A stretch of 64,000 bases of DNA from Plantago ovata (lineage: Eukaryota; Streptophyta; Magnoliopsida; Lamiales; Plantaginaceae), in NCBI GenBank assembly GCA_028274465.1, contig CM051457.1, positions 106,453,982-106,517,981 on the forward strand, written 5' to 3'. A program made the position numbers and the translations under genes. Positions within the stretch are counted from its first letter, which is position 1, and each line of letters starts with the position of its first letter. Below the pieces are notes generated by a model. The model was not told where the DNA came from and ran no database searches. It saw only the letters and a program-made list of their open reading frames with translations. Positions 33,727-45,253 of the stretch are shown piece by piece.

Positions 33727-33997
33727 TGAAGACAATGCCGTAATGGTCGATGTTGTACCAAGGTGAACTAGCCAGAGGTTTACGTTGTATCCATATACGT
33801 GTATTCATATAATAATAAATAAATAAAACATATATAAATGTGTATTTGTATTTAGCACGACTTCTTGACCAGTAAGATGGTGATGAAATGATTTCCCGCG
33901 TCGCCTGAAATTTATCAGGAAATAAAGTAAAGGAACAATTGATCTAAATCTGAACCTACTAACTTCTCAACTTTCCTCAACATGTCATGTTAATATG

Positions 33998-34471
33998 TTA
34001 TGTAGAAAGTCCAAATCCAAATGGGAAAAGTGGGTCATAATGACTATCACCAACGTTCATAGGAAGTTGATCTACTCTCTTGAACCAAGTTCTTGTCAGT
34101 TTCCCTGTAAATCTATAATCGCCAAACAACACGTCTGCCACGCCTTGTCTTTCCGATCCAGGCAATCATGCTGTCACAAGGGCGTCTACTGATGACAAAT
34201 AAGGCTCAATCAAAAGTGGTCGATCGTCCTGAAATCAAAACCACGACGCACCTAATGTTCAGGCAAACAATGTTCATTGTACTTAGGCCGGGTCCAGGAA
34301 TTGTAAGGTTCAAATTGTCCCTTGCACTTTCTTCATACGGGTGCTCACCCACCACGACAATTGCATTCGAAAAGTTGTTTGTTCTTACGAATCCTGCTTC
34401 AGGATTTTCACTATAGACAATTTGTGTCGCAGGATCCAGTGTGGATGAAATGGCATTCAATATCGTTGTTC
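33998..34471 (-). pseudogene. GH3 beta-D-glucan exohydrolase pseudogene, C-terminal exon
   Basis: Starts after an AG acceptor with [20 protein letters not shown] and continues [25 protein letters not shown] and CVVVLISGR. After a 4-base excess (about 34228-34236) it goes on as [17 protein letters not shown], a stop where the family has Trp, then [40 protein letters not shown] and [11 protein letters not shown] plus a stop codon. This is the C-terminal domain of plant GH3 exo-beta-glucanases, secreted cell-wall enzymes. It is the last exon of the gene whose other exons lie at 41437-42107 and 45254-46037. Confidence 0.9.
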
Positions 34472-34604
34472 CTGTACATAATAAAGACTTAAAATTAGCA
34501 TCATTCGCTATTGCTTATTTGTAGCCGAAGCAATAAATAAGTATTCACAAAAATAGGTTTTGTTGGCATGGAGAATTTCTTACCTCTACTGTGATTTTGT
34601 TTTT

Positions 34605-35080
34605 TTAAACAGCTAAATACTTTTATTAAAAACTCGAGTATAAGAAATACTAGTGAGATTACAACCTTGATACAACTAAACCCGAATAAAAACTGGTAAC
34701 TCATCCTAACCGATGGGAATCGAGAAAACAAGAACCGCAGTGAGCAACATACTGCCTCACGCAATCTTCTACACTAGTCACAAGACGTAGTAACAATTCT
34801 AACCGAGACAAGATCTAATACACCAGGGAACAGATGGAGAAAACAATGGCCACCAAAGCAAACAATCTGCTCCTCATGAACAATGATGAAAAATGCTTTC
34901 GGCCTCAAACAGTACAAGCAAATGGCAGAGGTAAATTAAAACAAGCAAATGGCAGAGGTAAATTTGCCAAAAAAGGACCGCCCCGTCAAATCTTATAGTT
35001 ACGAACTACTATCCCTAGCCAACCTCCTACACCCTATGTTCTTACGGACAAGTGGCAAGCAATTTAAAGATGTGGTCCGG
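34605..35080. mobile_element. Probable non-LTR retrotransposon 3' region
   Basis: Starts with an antisense tail (gtttttttaaacagctaaat, then tttattaaaaactcg) like the ends of plant LINEs. Parts near 35025-35070 (cctacaccctat; agtggcaagcaatttaa) recur at 39333-39345 and 39487-39503 beside the LINE at 39744. No coding domain was recognised. Confidence 0.4.
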
Positions 35081-35229
35081 GAGAGCAACGACTCATGCGG
35101 TCACACGCTCCTATGTTAGTAAAATATGAGGGTTGTGATAATTTTGGAAAACTTCAATGGATCGTGCAGTCACTTTCCAAACAAGATAATTCAACCCTAA
35201 CCTGTTGGTCTCAGGGTGATTCTTCAAGG

Positions 35230-35675
35230 ATTCCAGGGAAGTACAAGCTCATGAAGCAGAAAGACAAACGGCTACAGAGGACAGAAAGTGAAATAATGGT
35301 TGTGGCATCAGTTATTGCGACTATGGCATTTGAAGTTGGAGTAACACCCCTAGACAGAACGAGAAAGATCCAACCGTAGCCAGTCAACTGTTTACCTTCA
35401 TGAAGAGTTACAAAGGATTTTACATTTTTAACACCACCAGCTTTGTTGCATCTCTAAGCATTATACTGCTTCTAATTAGTGGACTACCTATAAATAATAG
35501 GCTATTTACGTGGATTGTGTTGGTGATCACTTGGGCTGCGATTGCATCAATTGCATTGAGTTATATTACCTGTGTACTTTTATCTGCACCCCCGGAAGAA
35601 TTTATTGTTTACTATGTACGTGATGATGGTGACAATTATAGTGTAGAATGGCACCATAAGTCTGCTCCTAATTAG
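35230..35675 (+). pseudogene. PGG-domain (ankyrin-type membrane protein) fragment
   Basis: One frame ends ESEIMVVASVIATMAFEVGV (35270-35345). After a frame change at about 35350 the next runs EKDPTVASQLFTFMKSYKGF, then YIFNTTSFVASLSIILLLIS and two further hydrophobic segments to FIVYYV. This is the PGG transmembrane domain found at the C terminus of plant ankyrin-repeat proteins of the ITN1/ACD6 kind. The ankyrin part and the PGG triplet are missing and the frame is broken, so it is a fragment. A short piece of its upstream flank (about 35103-35205) recurs at 36213-36307. Confidence 0.7.
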
Positions 35676-36307
35676 CCATACTGTTCGTGCTGGCATGGTT
35701 CATGTTAAGATCTCTTATTCGATTGACGAGGAAGATGGCTAAGTAGCTGGAACCGGATGATCAAACCAAGAGAAGAGGTACTATAAGCAGCAAGGAGGCA
35801 ACCGGGCAAGGGGCATGTGTGTGTAACTAATGAAGACTAATGATGCTTAATAGACTATATTTGGAGTTTCTCAGTATCAGATAGATTTTCAAGAAAAGTA
35901 GTAGCCAATTATATGTACTATCTAAGAATGCTTATAAGTTTTAATGTCATGTAGTAATGTTATTTACAGGCTGTGGTCTTGATTGCCGTTTCTCACGCAA
36001 CTAATCTATCACTTGCTAGATTCTAATTTCAAACATAGAAGTTTTCAAACAGATACATGGCTTTTGATGCATTTGAACAACATAGAAAGGAAGCAGTAAG
36101 CACAACAAAACCAACTAAATCTATGGTGAAGTCTTAGCACAACAAAACCAGCTGACAGGGGCACACCGCACAAGGCCTTCCATATATCATCAAAGAAGTT
36201 TCAGCAGTCAACATCCTGTTAGTAAAATATGAGGGTTGTGTGATAATCTTGGAAAACTTCTATGAATCGTGTAGTCACTTTCCAAACAAGATAATTCGAC
36301 CCTAACT

Positions 36308-39300
36308 TGTTGTCTGGGTTTCACGAATTCCTTGTCGGGATAATCCAAGAAGGCAATCTAATTCAGGCAATATGAATTTCGATCAGAAAGTAGAGAGGAT
36401 GTAAGAGTTTTCGTTGTATCTGTTCAGGAGACTGATTCCTTCAATATATAGAAGTACAAAACGAAGAGGTATGAACGAAGGGGCGCATCTGTTCAGAACA
36501 AACCTGTTTGTTCAGCGGGACCCCAGCCTGGGGCTATGCCCCTTGGACCCCAGCCAGGGGCTCCGCCCCTTGCAACCCCGCGAGGGGCTCTGCCCCTCGA
36601 CCCCGCAAGGGCGCCCCCTTGGCCCCTACTTCGTATTCGTGGCCGATAACTCGTTAGCTCAACAAGCGTGCACTTCGCACTACCCGAACTTGTTCCGAGC
36701 CTCAACGAGAGATCGCATCAGTCTCTAGCAAATCACATTACTACTAAAATGAATTGATGACACTAAAATCACCAACATATCCCCCCCCCCATTTTAGTGT
36801 AATCCTTGATTTAATGAGTATATATAAACATATAAACAAGTGTAAAACACAAACATTACGATCAAACAAGTGCATAAATGAAATTGTCTTACGATTGAAT
36901 TTTCATCTTAGTACAATACACATTCCAAATACTCGAGAATCGGGGTGTCGTAACGATTGAACCCTTCAACCCATTTGAATACCTGAAGATATCATACACA
37001 CAAGTTTCTACAACATCTACAATCCATACTTGACACTATACAAGCCATGTGTCCTTATCCATTAATAAGCATATAGAAAGCCAAGTCCAAGCTTCTTGAA
37101 GCGGCGAAACTTCATGCTTACATAGGTGGTCCTTTTAGTCTTGCACCTGCATTCGGAATTTGTCAAAAGAACCATTAAGAAGATATACTTCAACTTAACA
37201 TCACTTGCAGGTCTGAGCACATACCTTGGGAAGATAAACACATGTGCTCCAATCTCTAACTATGGTCTTTCCACATTGAATTCTGCCTCTAACGTTGTAT
37301 TAGAGGGGAATTGGGTATACCACAACTAGTAGATTTAGATGGACTTTAATCCCATCCCAATCACCGACTTACTCACTAAGTCCCTAGCCAATCCTTTCGT
37401 CAAGTGGTAAGCCAAGTTTTGTTGCGACCGAACAAACTCAATGGATATCACCCCATTCATGATTAACTCCCTAATCATACTATGTCTAATACCCAAGTGT
37501 CTAGACTTGCCATTGTAAATTTGACTATAAGCTCTAGCCAAGGTGGCAGCACTATCACAACGAATAGAAATAGGTGATATTGGTTTAGGCCATAAAGGAA
37601 TCTCATACACTAAGTTCCTTAGACATTATGCTTCTTTACCAACGGCGGCTAAGGCTACAAATTCAAATTCCATTGTAGAGTCAGTTATACATGTTTGCTT
37701 CTTGGAAGCCCATGAAATGGCACCTCCACCAAGCAAAAACACCCATCCACTTGTAGAGGATTTGTCATCATTATTTATCCAACTAGCATCCGTATAACCT
37801 TCTAACACCGAAGGAAATCCCACATATGACAAACCAAGATTCATAGTACATTTCAAGTACTTGAATACCCTTGTTATTGCATTCCAATGGTGTCTACTAG
37901 GATTGCTAGTAAATCTGCTCAATTTACCAACCGCATAAGCAATATCCGGTCTAGTGCTAGTCATAGCATACATCAAACAACCTATGGCTCTTGAGTATTC
38001 GAGCTGATCCACAGGTTTACCTGTATGTGGCATGAGCTTTTCTTCAGGATTGAAGGGAGTACTTACCGGAGAACAATCTTCAAGATTGAACTTCTTGAGT
38101 ATCTTCTCAATGTAATGAGATTGTGTGATAACAATTCCTTTATTCTCCCGTTTAATCTTGATACCAAGAATAACGTCTGCTTCTCCCATATCCTTCATGG
38201 AGAACTTTGATGACAGAAATTTCTTTGTTCTATCAACCTGATTTTGGTCAGTACCAAATATCAACATGTCATCCACATATAGACAAATGATTACACCTTT
38301 TCCAGATGCATCAAATTTGCTATATACACAACCGCTTGGTTCAGAACGAGACCATTAGATAAAACAACCTCATCGAATTTTTGATGCCACTGTTTTGGTG
38401 CTTGTTTCAGCCCATACAATGACTTAATTAGCTTACACACTTTATTCTCTTTACCAGGCATTACAAATCCTTCTAGTTGCTTCATGTACACTTCTTCTTC
38501 CAAATCACCATTAAGAAATGATGTTTTGACATCCATTTGATGGATTACTAGGTTGTGAATAGCCGCCAAGGCTATTAGCAATCTAATAGTAGTGATACGA
38601 GCAACAGGAGCATAGGTATCGAAGTAATCGATCCCTTCCCTTTGTCTAAAACCTTGGACAACCAATCGAGCCTTAAATTTGTCAATTGTACCATCGACTT
38701 TCGTCTTCTTTTTGAAGATCCATTTGCAGCCTAGTGGTTTACAACCTGGTGGTAAATCAAACAAGATACAAGTATTATTTTCCATGATAGAGCTAATCTC
38801 ATCATCAATCGCTTCTTTCCAGAAGGTTGAATCTCGAGATTTAATAGCTTCATCATATGTCATTGGATCCTCCTCAATATTGTAACAATACGAGTATTGG
38901 GATTCAATCTGATCTTTTGATCCTTCAACTAAGTAGAGTTGAAAATCAGAACCATAAGATTTAGGTTTCCTAGCTCTTTTGCTTCTACGAGGTTCAGGAG
39001 TCTCACTTGGTACATCATTCGAATGATCATCTTTTAGAGCATCATCCAGCCAGGGGCTATGCCCCTTGGACCCCAGCCAGGGCTCCGCCCCTTGCAACCC
39101 CGTACAGGGGCTCCGCCCCTTGCAACCCCGCGAGGGGCTCTGCCCTCGACCCCGCAAGGGGGCGCAGCCCCCTTGACCCCTGCTTCGTATTCGTGGTCGA
39201 TAACTCGTTAGCTCAACAAGCGTGCACTCCGCACTACCCGAACTTGTTCCGAGCCTAAACGAGAGATCGCATCAGTCTCTAGCAAATCACATTACTACTA

Positions 39301-39331
39301 AAATGAATTGATGACACTAAAATCACCAACA
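36308..39331 (-). mobile_element. Internally deleted Ty1/copia retrotransposon
   Basis: Minus-strand element. The 3' LTR (36308-36777) begins TGTTGGTG and ends ACAACA. The other LTR is cut to about 282 bp (about 39050-39331), beginning with the same TGTTGGTG. Next to the 3' LTR is a polypurine tract with ten Gs on the minus strand (36781-36790). Between them only reverse transcriptase and RNase H remain; PBS, gag, protease and integrase are deleted because the 5' LTR is fused directly to pol near 39050. The LTRs contain GC-rich palindromic units (ggggctctgcccct; ccttggaccccagcc). No clean 5-bp target duplication was seen. Confidence 0.88.
37335..39050 (-). pseudogene. Copia reverse transcriptase/RNase H remnant
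   Basis: Order on the minus strand: pre-RT linker (EPRRSKRARKPKSYGSDFQL), RT core (KWIFKKKTKVDGTIDKFKAR; HQMDVKTSFLNGDLEEEVYM; SLYGLKQAPKQWHQKFDEVV), the catalytic [12 protein letters not shown], then RT connection and RNase H ([51 protein letters not shown]). A one-base shift at about 38330 separates the RT palm from the YVDD block. An in-frame stop at about 37625 replaces the codon before CLRNLVYE. Not active. Confidence 0.92.
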
Positions 39332-39743
39332 TCCTACACCCTATATCGGATAGTGAACTTAAAACGAGTGACTTTAAGGTAGGAACATATGAAGCTTCAT
39401 CAAACGCCAAGGTCCATCATTGTTAATGCGGGATGACTACGACTATGTTGTCTCTACCCCTCCTCTTAAATTCACAACACCAATAAGTGGCAAGCAATTT
39501 AAGGCCACACCAACATGAGTCAAAAAATCAAGACACTAGGTTCAAAGGAAGAAGGCATACTTACTCCCACTCGTTAGGCCACCTTGAGTCCACCTCCCTG
39601 CCAATGATAGGAAAGCTAAGACAAAAGAAGCAAACGTTAGCAAAAATATACCTCAAAACACCTTTTGCCAAATCACCCTTACTCCCTTCTACTCTCCTTC
39701 CCCAACACCCTCCTCAACACAAGCAAAGAAGGGGTTCCATAAA

Positions 39744-40500
39744 TCAACATCCTAAAGAATCATGAATCTTTAGTCTATTCCTTCCCTTTAGCCAAAACCA
39801 AGTATTCAACTTGATCTTCTCTACAACTTGCCAAGGCGTTAAGTCTTCCCCGGTAAAAAGATCTCCGTTCCTAGCTAGCCAAAGATTCCAATGAGTACCG
39901 TTCCATATCACTTTCCAAGCTTCCTTCACCCCTCTTGGAGCGCTCCCCACATGTGCTTCCAAGCTTTCGAGTAGATTGTTACAGAAATGATACTCTACTC
40001 TAATCCAACCACACACTATACTCCACACCTTTTTAGCAAAATCACACGCTCCAAGTATGTGCCACGTTGTCTCGTCTACCACCCCACACCATTTACAAGC
40101 TCTCTCCGTCTCACTAATGAAGACACCCCTTCTCTCCAAATTCACTTTTCTAGGGAGCCTATCTTCGATGGCTTTCCAAACAAACACATTCACCTTAAGA
40201 GGTGTCGATTTACACCAAATTTCCTTTGTCCATCTTTTGAGGACTGCATCTACTTCAAATTCATGCACAACACGGTAGCCTTCTTTTGTTGAGTATTTGC
40301 CATCCTTGCTTGTAGTCCAAATCCAAGTATCCTCAAATCCCATCCCCCGGTTGGAAGCTTCCACAATGCTCTTCAATCTTTCCTCTTCCTCTTTTTCCCA
40401 CATAAAGAACTCTCTTCTCCAATCTCCTTTTAAGGTAGCTCTACCATCCCTCCAAAACACTCTCTCCTCCACCCTACAATCTTTTCTTTTATCCAAGTTA
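39744..40500 (-). pseudogene. LINE ORF2 C-terminus with zf-RVT domain
   Basis: A 250-codon open frame with the plant L1 zf-RVT region: TWIWTTSKDGKYSTKEGYRV, then PLKVNVFVWKAIEDRLPRKV, ERACKWCGVVDETTWHILGA and CDFAKKVWSIV (C-x2-C...H...C spacing). Endonuclease and reverse transcriptase domains are missing upstream, where a CACTA-type terminus starts at 40510. Further matching ORF2 sequence (SLTWIKEKIVGWRRECFGGM) is in another frame at about 40445-40505. Confidence 0.85.
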
Positions 40501-40509
40501 AAGAGTCTA

Positions 40510-40720
40510 CACTACTAGAAATCCCATTTACAGCCATCGATTCTAGCGACGGATCGATCCGTCCCCCACATCGACGGATCGGGTTTTTAGCGACGGATCG
40601 GTGTGGGTTAGCCACGGATGAGACAAGTCGGTCTAGTTTGCGTCCCAAAACCTTAAAGACGGGCGAACTTAGCGACGGATGGTCCATCGGTCGCTATATA
40701 TGCGACGAGAATTATCCAAT
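40510..40720. mobile_element. CACTA-type terminus fragment
   Basis: Begins CACTACTAGAAATCCC and continues with agcgacggatcgatccg and tagcgacggatggtccatcgg repeats, the same subterminal vocabulary as the elements at 21659 and 42639. The opposite terminus is absent. It sits between LINE ORF1 and ORF2 remains. Confidence 0.75.
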
Positions 40721-41430
40721 ATAAAAAATCCTTCACCAGAATCACGTATGCCAGAATCCAGGTTTGTTGTCGGTTGCCGGGATGAGTCTAATGCGATGAC
40801 TGCTTCAGGTTCTTCCCTCAAGACTAAGGATTGGTTCGCGTTGGGGGTGGGCATAGAAGGATCTCTGCGAATCTATGGTCTTACAAATTGTCTTTGCCTT
40901 CCAAAGTTTGCACCATCAGTCCAAACCCTTTGCCTAGTCTCTGAAAGTTGTCTTCCATATTTAGCTTTGTTAGCCACTAGCTTGAAGCTCCCAAGCCATT
41001 GAGAGTTTACCGCCTCTACCAACTCCAAGTCTCTGTTTGATTTCGTGAAGCGCGCAAATGCGAACCGTTTCCCAGCTTTAGATTTCTTTAACGGAATAGT
41101 GATGTCTACTAACTCACCTAACCCAACCAGTTTGTCCTTCAGTCCTTGAACAGTGCAATCCTCCGGGAAGTTAGTGATGAAGACTTTCAGAAATTTCTTG
41201 TTCAGAACACTAACTCTGAGATCTTCCTCCCTACTGGACTGTCTTCTTCGACGCAACACCCTCTGCCAACCTTCATTGTCATCCTCCTCCGGTAGTTGTC
41301 TGTTTCCTCTTGACTCCTGTCTTGGACAAGTATTCCGGTTGAAAGGTCCTTGTGGGGCCCGTGTCCCTCTCTCTCTCTCTCTCTCTACCCTCTGTCTCTC
41401 TAACATTTTTTTTATACTGTTATGTTTTTG
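40721..41430 (-). pseudogene. LINE ORF1 with RRM-like domain
   Basis: The frame (in 40873-41430) starts around MLERQRVERERERGTRAPQG and contains an RNA-recognition-like fold: LKVFITNFPEDCTVQGLKDK, then LGELVDITIPLKK and KRFAFARFTKSNRDLELVEA. The Arg/Gln-rich linkers on either side fit L1 ORF1 proteins. A stop follows FVRP at 40873; another frame carries the next 60 residues. It belongs with the ORF2 tail at 39744 and lies within a GH3 intron whose donor is at 41436. Confidence 0.75.
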
Positions 41431-41436
41431 TTTTAC

Positions 41437-42107
41437 CTGTAGTGTGATTGTTGCCATGAAATCCCTGCCACTTAATAGTCCAACTGCCACATTGCCATCC
41501 TAAGTTGTTGGCATGGCTTCCAGCAACTAAGATTTTAGAAGTTCGTTTAGGAAGGGGAAGCAATGGACTACTTGAACCATCTCCCTTCTTTAACACGACA
41601 AGAGATTTTCGAACAGCCTCTCTGGCTAAGTCTCAATGAGCTTGGATCCCGACTTGATCACCTAAGCTATAATCGGCTATGGGATTTTCGGGAAGGCCCA
41701 TGCTGAATTTGACACGTAGTATCCTTCTCACCGCATCGTCAATTCTGCTCATTGAGATTAAGTTGTTCCTGACATGTTCAGACACAATGCTGATGAATTC
41801 TGTGTGGTTTGGTGGAACCATGATCATGTCAATGACGGTATTGATCGCACGGAGTAATGATCGAGAATACGTCCTCCTGAACGTCTCTGAAAAAACTCGG
41901 GTGCGTATACTTGTAAATCATTTGGTTAGTGCTCTGATATGACGAATCCCTGCAAAATCAGCACACAAGCTAATCAATTTGACTGTAAAAGTTCACATCA
42001 TTCTTATAATTATAATTAGTATAATAAAATGGACATGTATATCTATAGTTTGCATATATATAGTGCTTAATTACCCGGAATCTTATAGTGCCCTTGAGAA
42101 AGTCAGT
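41437..42107 (-). pseudogene. GH3 beta-D-glucan exohydrolase pseudogene, middle exons
   Basis: Two exon remnants: 42107-42075 (TDFLKGTIRFR before a GTAATT donor) and 41949-41437. The second begins GFVIS, loses frame, then resumes as [80 protein letters not shown] and [20 protein letters not shown], ending GNNHTTG at a GTAAAA donor. The family catalytic-Asp region (GFVISDW...) is corrupted to GFVISEH plus a stop. The next exon is at 34471, so this intron has swollen to about 7 kb. Confidence 0.9.
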
Positions 42108-42638
42108 AACACCAATGTATATATCGTAAGTGTCGTTGTTTTACGGAGGTTGACCTGGACGTTCACTCAACCCCGTATTACTGGAAACAGAGCACTTAAC
42201 CGGCTTTTATTGTTTTACCTATTCTAACACTAATTGTTCCACAGTTGTACTTGTGTTACTTGTGCAGAAGTTTATTAGCTTATGGGAATTATCAGAATTC
42301 AAGAAGGTAGAGACTTATTCAAGGAAGAACTCAAAAGAAAATCAAGTTCTAAAAGGAAAGGAGTTCAACAAAGAAGAAGTCGTTTCCTAATAGAAGACTG
42401 AAGATTTAAGCGTCCAGATTCATTCCACACGGTTCCTAATGGTTTTCGAACAAGCCTTTCTACCACTATATATATGAGAGCACCGACATTGAAGAGAGGC
42501 ACGACACAGAGAGCAAAGGCGATCGAGTTTCAGAGTTTTATAATTTTATTTTTTTAGTTCCTTGTGTCTTTTACACTAGTTTATATTCTAGACTTCTCTA
42601 ACAGCGTATTGAAGGTAGAATAGATAGATTGGTTTCTA

Positions 42639-44927
42639 CACTACAAGAAAAATAGGATTTAGCGACGGATGGCATCCGTCGCTATACGGAGCGATCCGTC
42701 GCTATATACCATTAACGACGGATGGCCCGTCGCTAAATAGGACGTCGCGAAAAGTGGCGTCGCTAATCCAAAAAGCGACGGATGAGCTGTCCCGTCTCTA
42801 AATTTAGAGACGGATAAACTTATCCGTCGCAAATTTAGCGTTGACCGGGCAGCCCATGGTTTCTTCACTTTAGCGACGGATAAGCTTATTCATCTCTAAA
42901 TTTAGAGACGGATAAGCTCATCCGTCTCTAAATCTGATTTTTTATATAAAAAAAAATTATGTGTCTTTTAATTTATTTAATTCATCTACAATATAATAAA
43001 ATATAAAAATATAATTTTTTAAATGCAATAAGGGGTGCTGTGAGAATCGAACTCGCGACCTCTCGCATTTCGCGAGAATCATACCACTAGACCAAACACC
43101 CATAGTAATGGATACTCATTAACACTGGAAATGGAATGGAAGTAAACAGTTCACATAACATAACACCAAAAAGTATTACGCAAACACGAAGGATATTTAG
43201 AGACAAGAGGCCATAGACTTTTTTTTTTTGTTTTTTTTTTTTATAGTTAGAAAGTTTAAGTTGTGTATATTCAAAAGCTCGTTAGAAACACTTACAACTC
43301 CAACCATAATATAAAAACACACAATTCCACAACACATTTCACAGTTTAGGTTGCAACTTCATCCCTAGTGCCCAACAAGTTTCACTACCACAATGCTCAA
43401 AATCTAATAGGGATAATTAAGGACTCAGGGGCAGGGGCATATACAATTCATGTTTTATTGCCATCTTTCCTTGTTTATACTGTACACTATGTACTATGCT
43501 AAATTAGTTTAAGACAACATATGGCAGAATGAAGAGAATTCAGGTTAAATTAGAATAGAAAATTACTTCTTGTGTCGATCATGTCATCCATCATCACCGC
43601 AACTTTTCCTTTAACGTCACCAATCAGACTCATTACCTACATTTGATAAAATTAATAAACTAGCAAAATCAGATACTAATTAAACTCAGAAAGAGTCCAT
43701 GTTAACATATGCTACATACAATCGTTCACCTTGTCTTTACTTTAATCAAACTCAAGAAACTTGAACCATAGCTGCCCCCAAAAAACCGCATATATGATAC
43801 CCGAGCAATAATCAAGACCACTACAAGTCAAGAAACTGAAAGCATTGCCTCATTCACATATCACAAGTTAAAAGAAACACAATCAACAACAATCAGCTAA
43901 TAATAGCCCGCGAGAAATTCAAAATTCAGTCTAGTTCTACAAACATAAATCATATTAACACAAAATCCAATCTTTGATGAATCCGGTTTTAACATCATCA
44001 CACCATAATTAATTAAACTAACAAAATAACATAATTAAAATAATTAACATAATAATAACATGAATATGAACAGAACTAACTTGAGCAAATTTAACATGAA
44101 TATTAAGCATGAATATCAAACTTCTATTTAACATGAATATTACATGAATATTAACCAAATTACAGTTAAAAATTAGGGTTAATTTACGGCAAATCAAATC
44201 GAAGCTTCGGTTTAGGTTTAGGCAAAAGCCCCAAAAATTAGGGTTAGGGTTCTAAGTTTTTGTGGCAGAGATCGAATCGGAGAATCGGATAGGAGAAGAG
44301 GAGGAGGTGGCTCGTCACTATGGCACGGTGGTGGCTAATTCTACCAATTTCAACAAAAAATGAGGAATTAGGAAATGAAATTGAAAAACTAGAGAAGCAA
44401 AAGAAAAGAATGAGAGTAAGGAAACTTACCGATTGGATTAAAGAGTGGTGGCGGTGGAAGGTGATGTGTCTCCGATGATGAAGGTGGACGGTGGTGGGTG
44501 GTGGACGGTGGTTAGGGTTTACGCGATGATTTGGGGGAGAAGAGAATGAGGAGAGAATGAAGAAGAGAAGAAGACGTCGTCTTCTTTATAAACAGATCAC
44601 GATTTCCTTTAGCGACGAATAAGTCCATCTGTCTCCAAATTTAGCGACGGATATAAACCGATTTGTCGCTATATTTTATTTAATGATTTTTATTTTCTAT
44701 TAATTAAACAATGGTCAACTCATATAGCGACGGATAAGTCCATCCGTCTCTAAATTTAGCGACGGATAAACCGATCCGTCGCAAATTTCGCGACGGATGG
44801 AATTATCCGTCGCTAATTATCAGTCAGATTTGTATACGTCGCTAAAATCACCGATCCGTCGCTATTTTGCAACGGATCGCATCCCGTCGCTATTAATCCG
44901 TCTCTATTCGGCTGTTTTCTTGTAGTG
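42639..44927. mobile_element. Non-autonomous CACTA element, 2.29 kb
   Basis: Left terminus CACTACAAGAAAAATAGG, right terminus GGCTGTTTTCTTGTAGTG, target duplication CTA (42636-42638 and 44928-44930). Subterminal agcgacggat/atccgtcgct arrays lie at about 42655-42935 and 44600-44910. No transposase frame inside. The right end matches the right end of the 7.76-kb element (ctgttttcttgtagtg), so that family could have mobilised it. Confidence 0.95.
43033..43101 (-). tRNA. tRNA-Pro-like sequence, degenerate
   Basis: The minus strand reads GGGTGTTTGGTCTAGTGG at the 5' end (acceptor strand plus A box), ATTCTCGC in the anticodon arm, GAGTTCGATTCTC as T arm/B box and AGCACCC at the 3' end, pairing with the 5' strand. 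It closely resembles plant tRNA-Pro, but the anticodon loop is shortened to five bases (GAAAT), so no anticodon can be read, and the T stem has a mismatch. A tRNA pseudogene carried inside the CACTA element. Confidence 0.7.
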
Positions 44928-45253
44928 CTATATCATCTTATAGGTGACTAGTGTTGTTTTACTAGGATAGATATTGAGAGTATACAACGTTGTACGAACA
45001 AGATCTTTTCTAGTTGATTTTCTGCCTTGGCTAGGCATCAAGCAAGCTTACAAAAGCTGCTTGAAAAGTTTCAAACACAGGTTCTTCTTTATATTCCGCT
45101 GTGCTTTAAATTCGATATATTATTTGTGTTTGTTAATCTGCAGGTTGACGTAGGTGTTCACTGAACCCCGTAGTCAATCTACATTGTTGACTGAGATAAT
45201 TTGTATCTAAAGCAAGTTATACCGATCCTACATTCTTTCATATATATATATTG

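Larger units (their letters stand above)
15765..34000. repeat. Tandem duplication unit C with later insertions
   Basis: Matches unit A in gene order and sequence. It is about 12 kb longer because of the insert at 16408-20406, the CACTA element 21659-29418, the LINE tail 29692-29785 and a (TA)n tract plus Stowaway MITE at 32349-32703. Confidence 0.85.
42236..45240 (+). mobile_element. LTR-like insertion in the GH3 pseudogene, itself holding a CACTA element
   Basis: Outside the CACTA element (42639-44927) about 700 bases remain. They include a TATA box (ctatatatatgagag at about 42469), a transcript-like leader and a T-rich end, as in a copia LTR or its promoter region. A 29-base string (gttgacctggacgttcact...) at about 42152 returns as gttgacgtaggtgttcact at about 45144. 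The GH3 exons that should lie between 45253 and 42107 are missing. Borders and target duplication could not be defined. Confidence 0.4.

Noticed and set aside
36414..36728. Open frames rich in Gly/Pro/Leu in the LTR
   Set aside because: They come from GC-rich palindromic LTR repeats and overlap on both strands. The same happens at 39007-39258.
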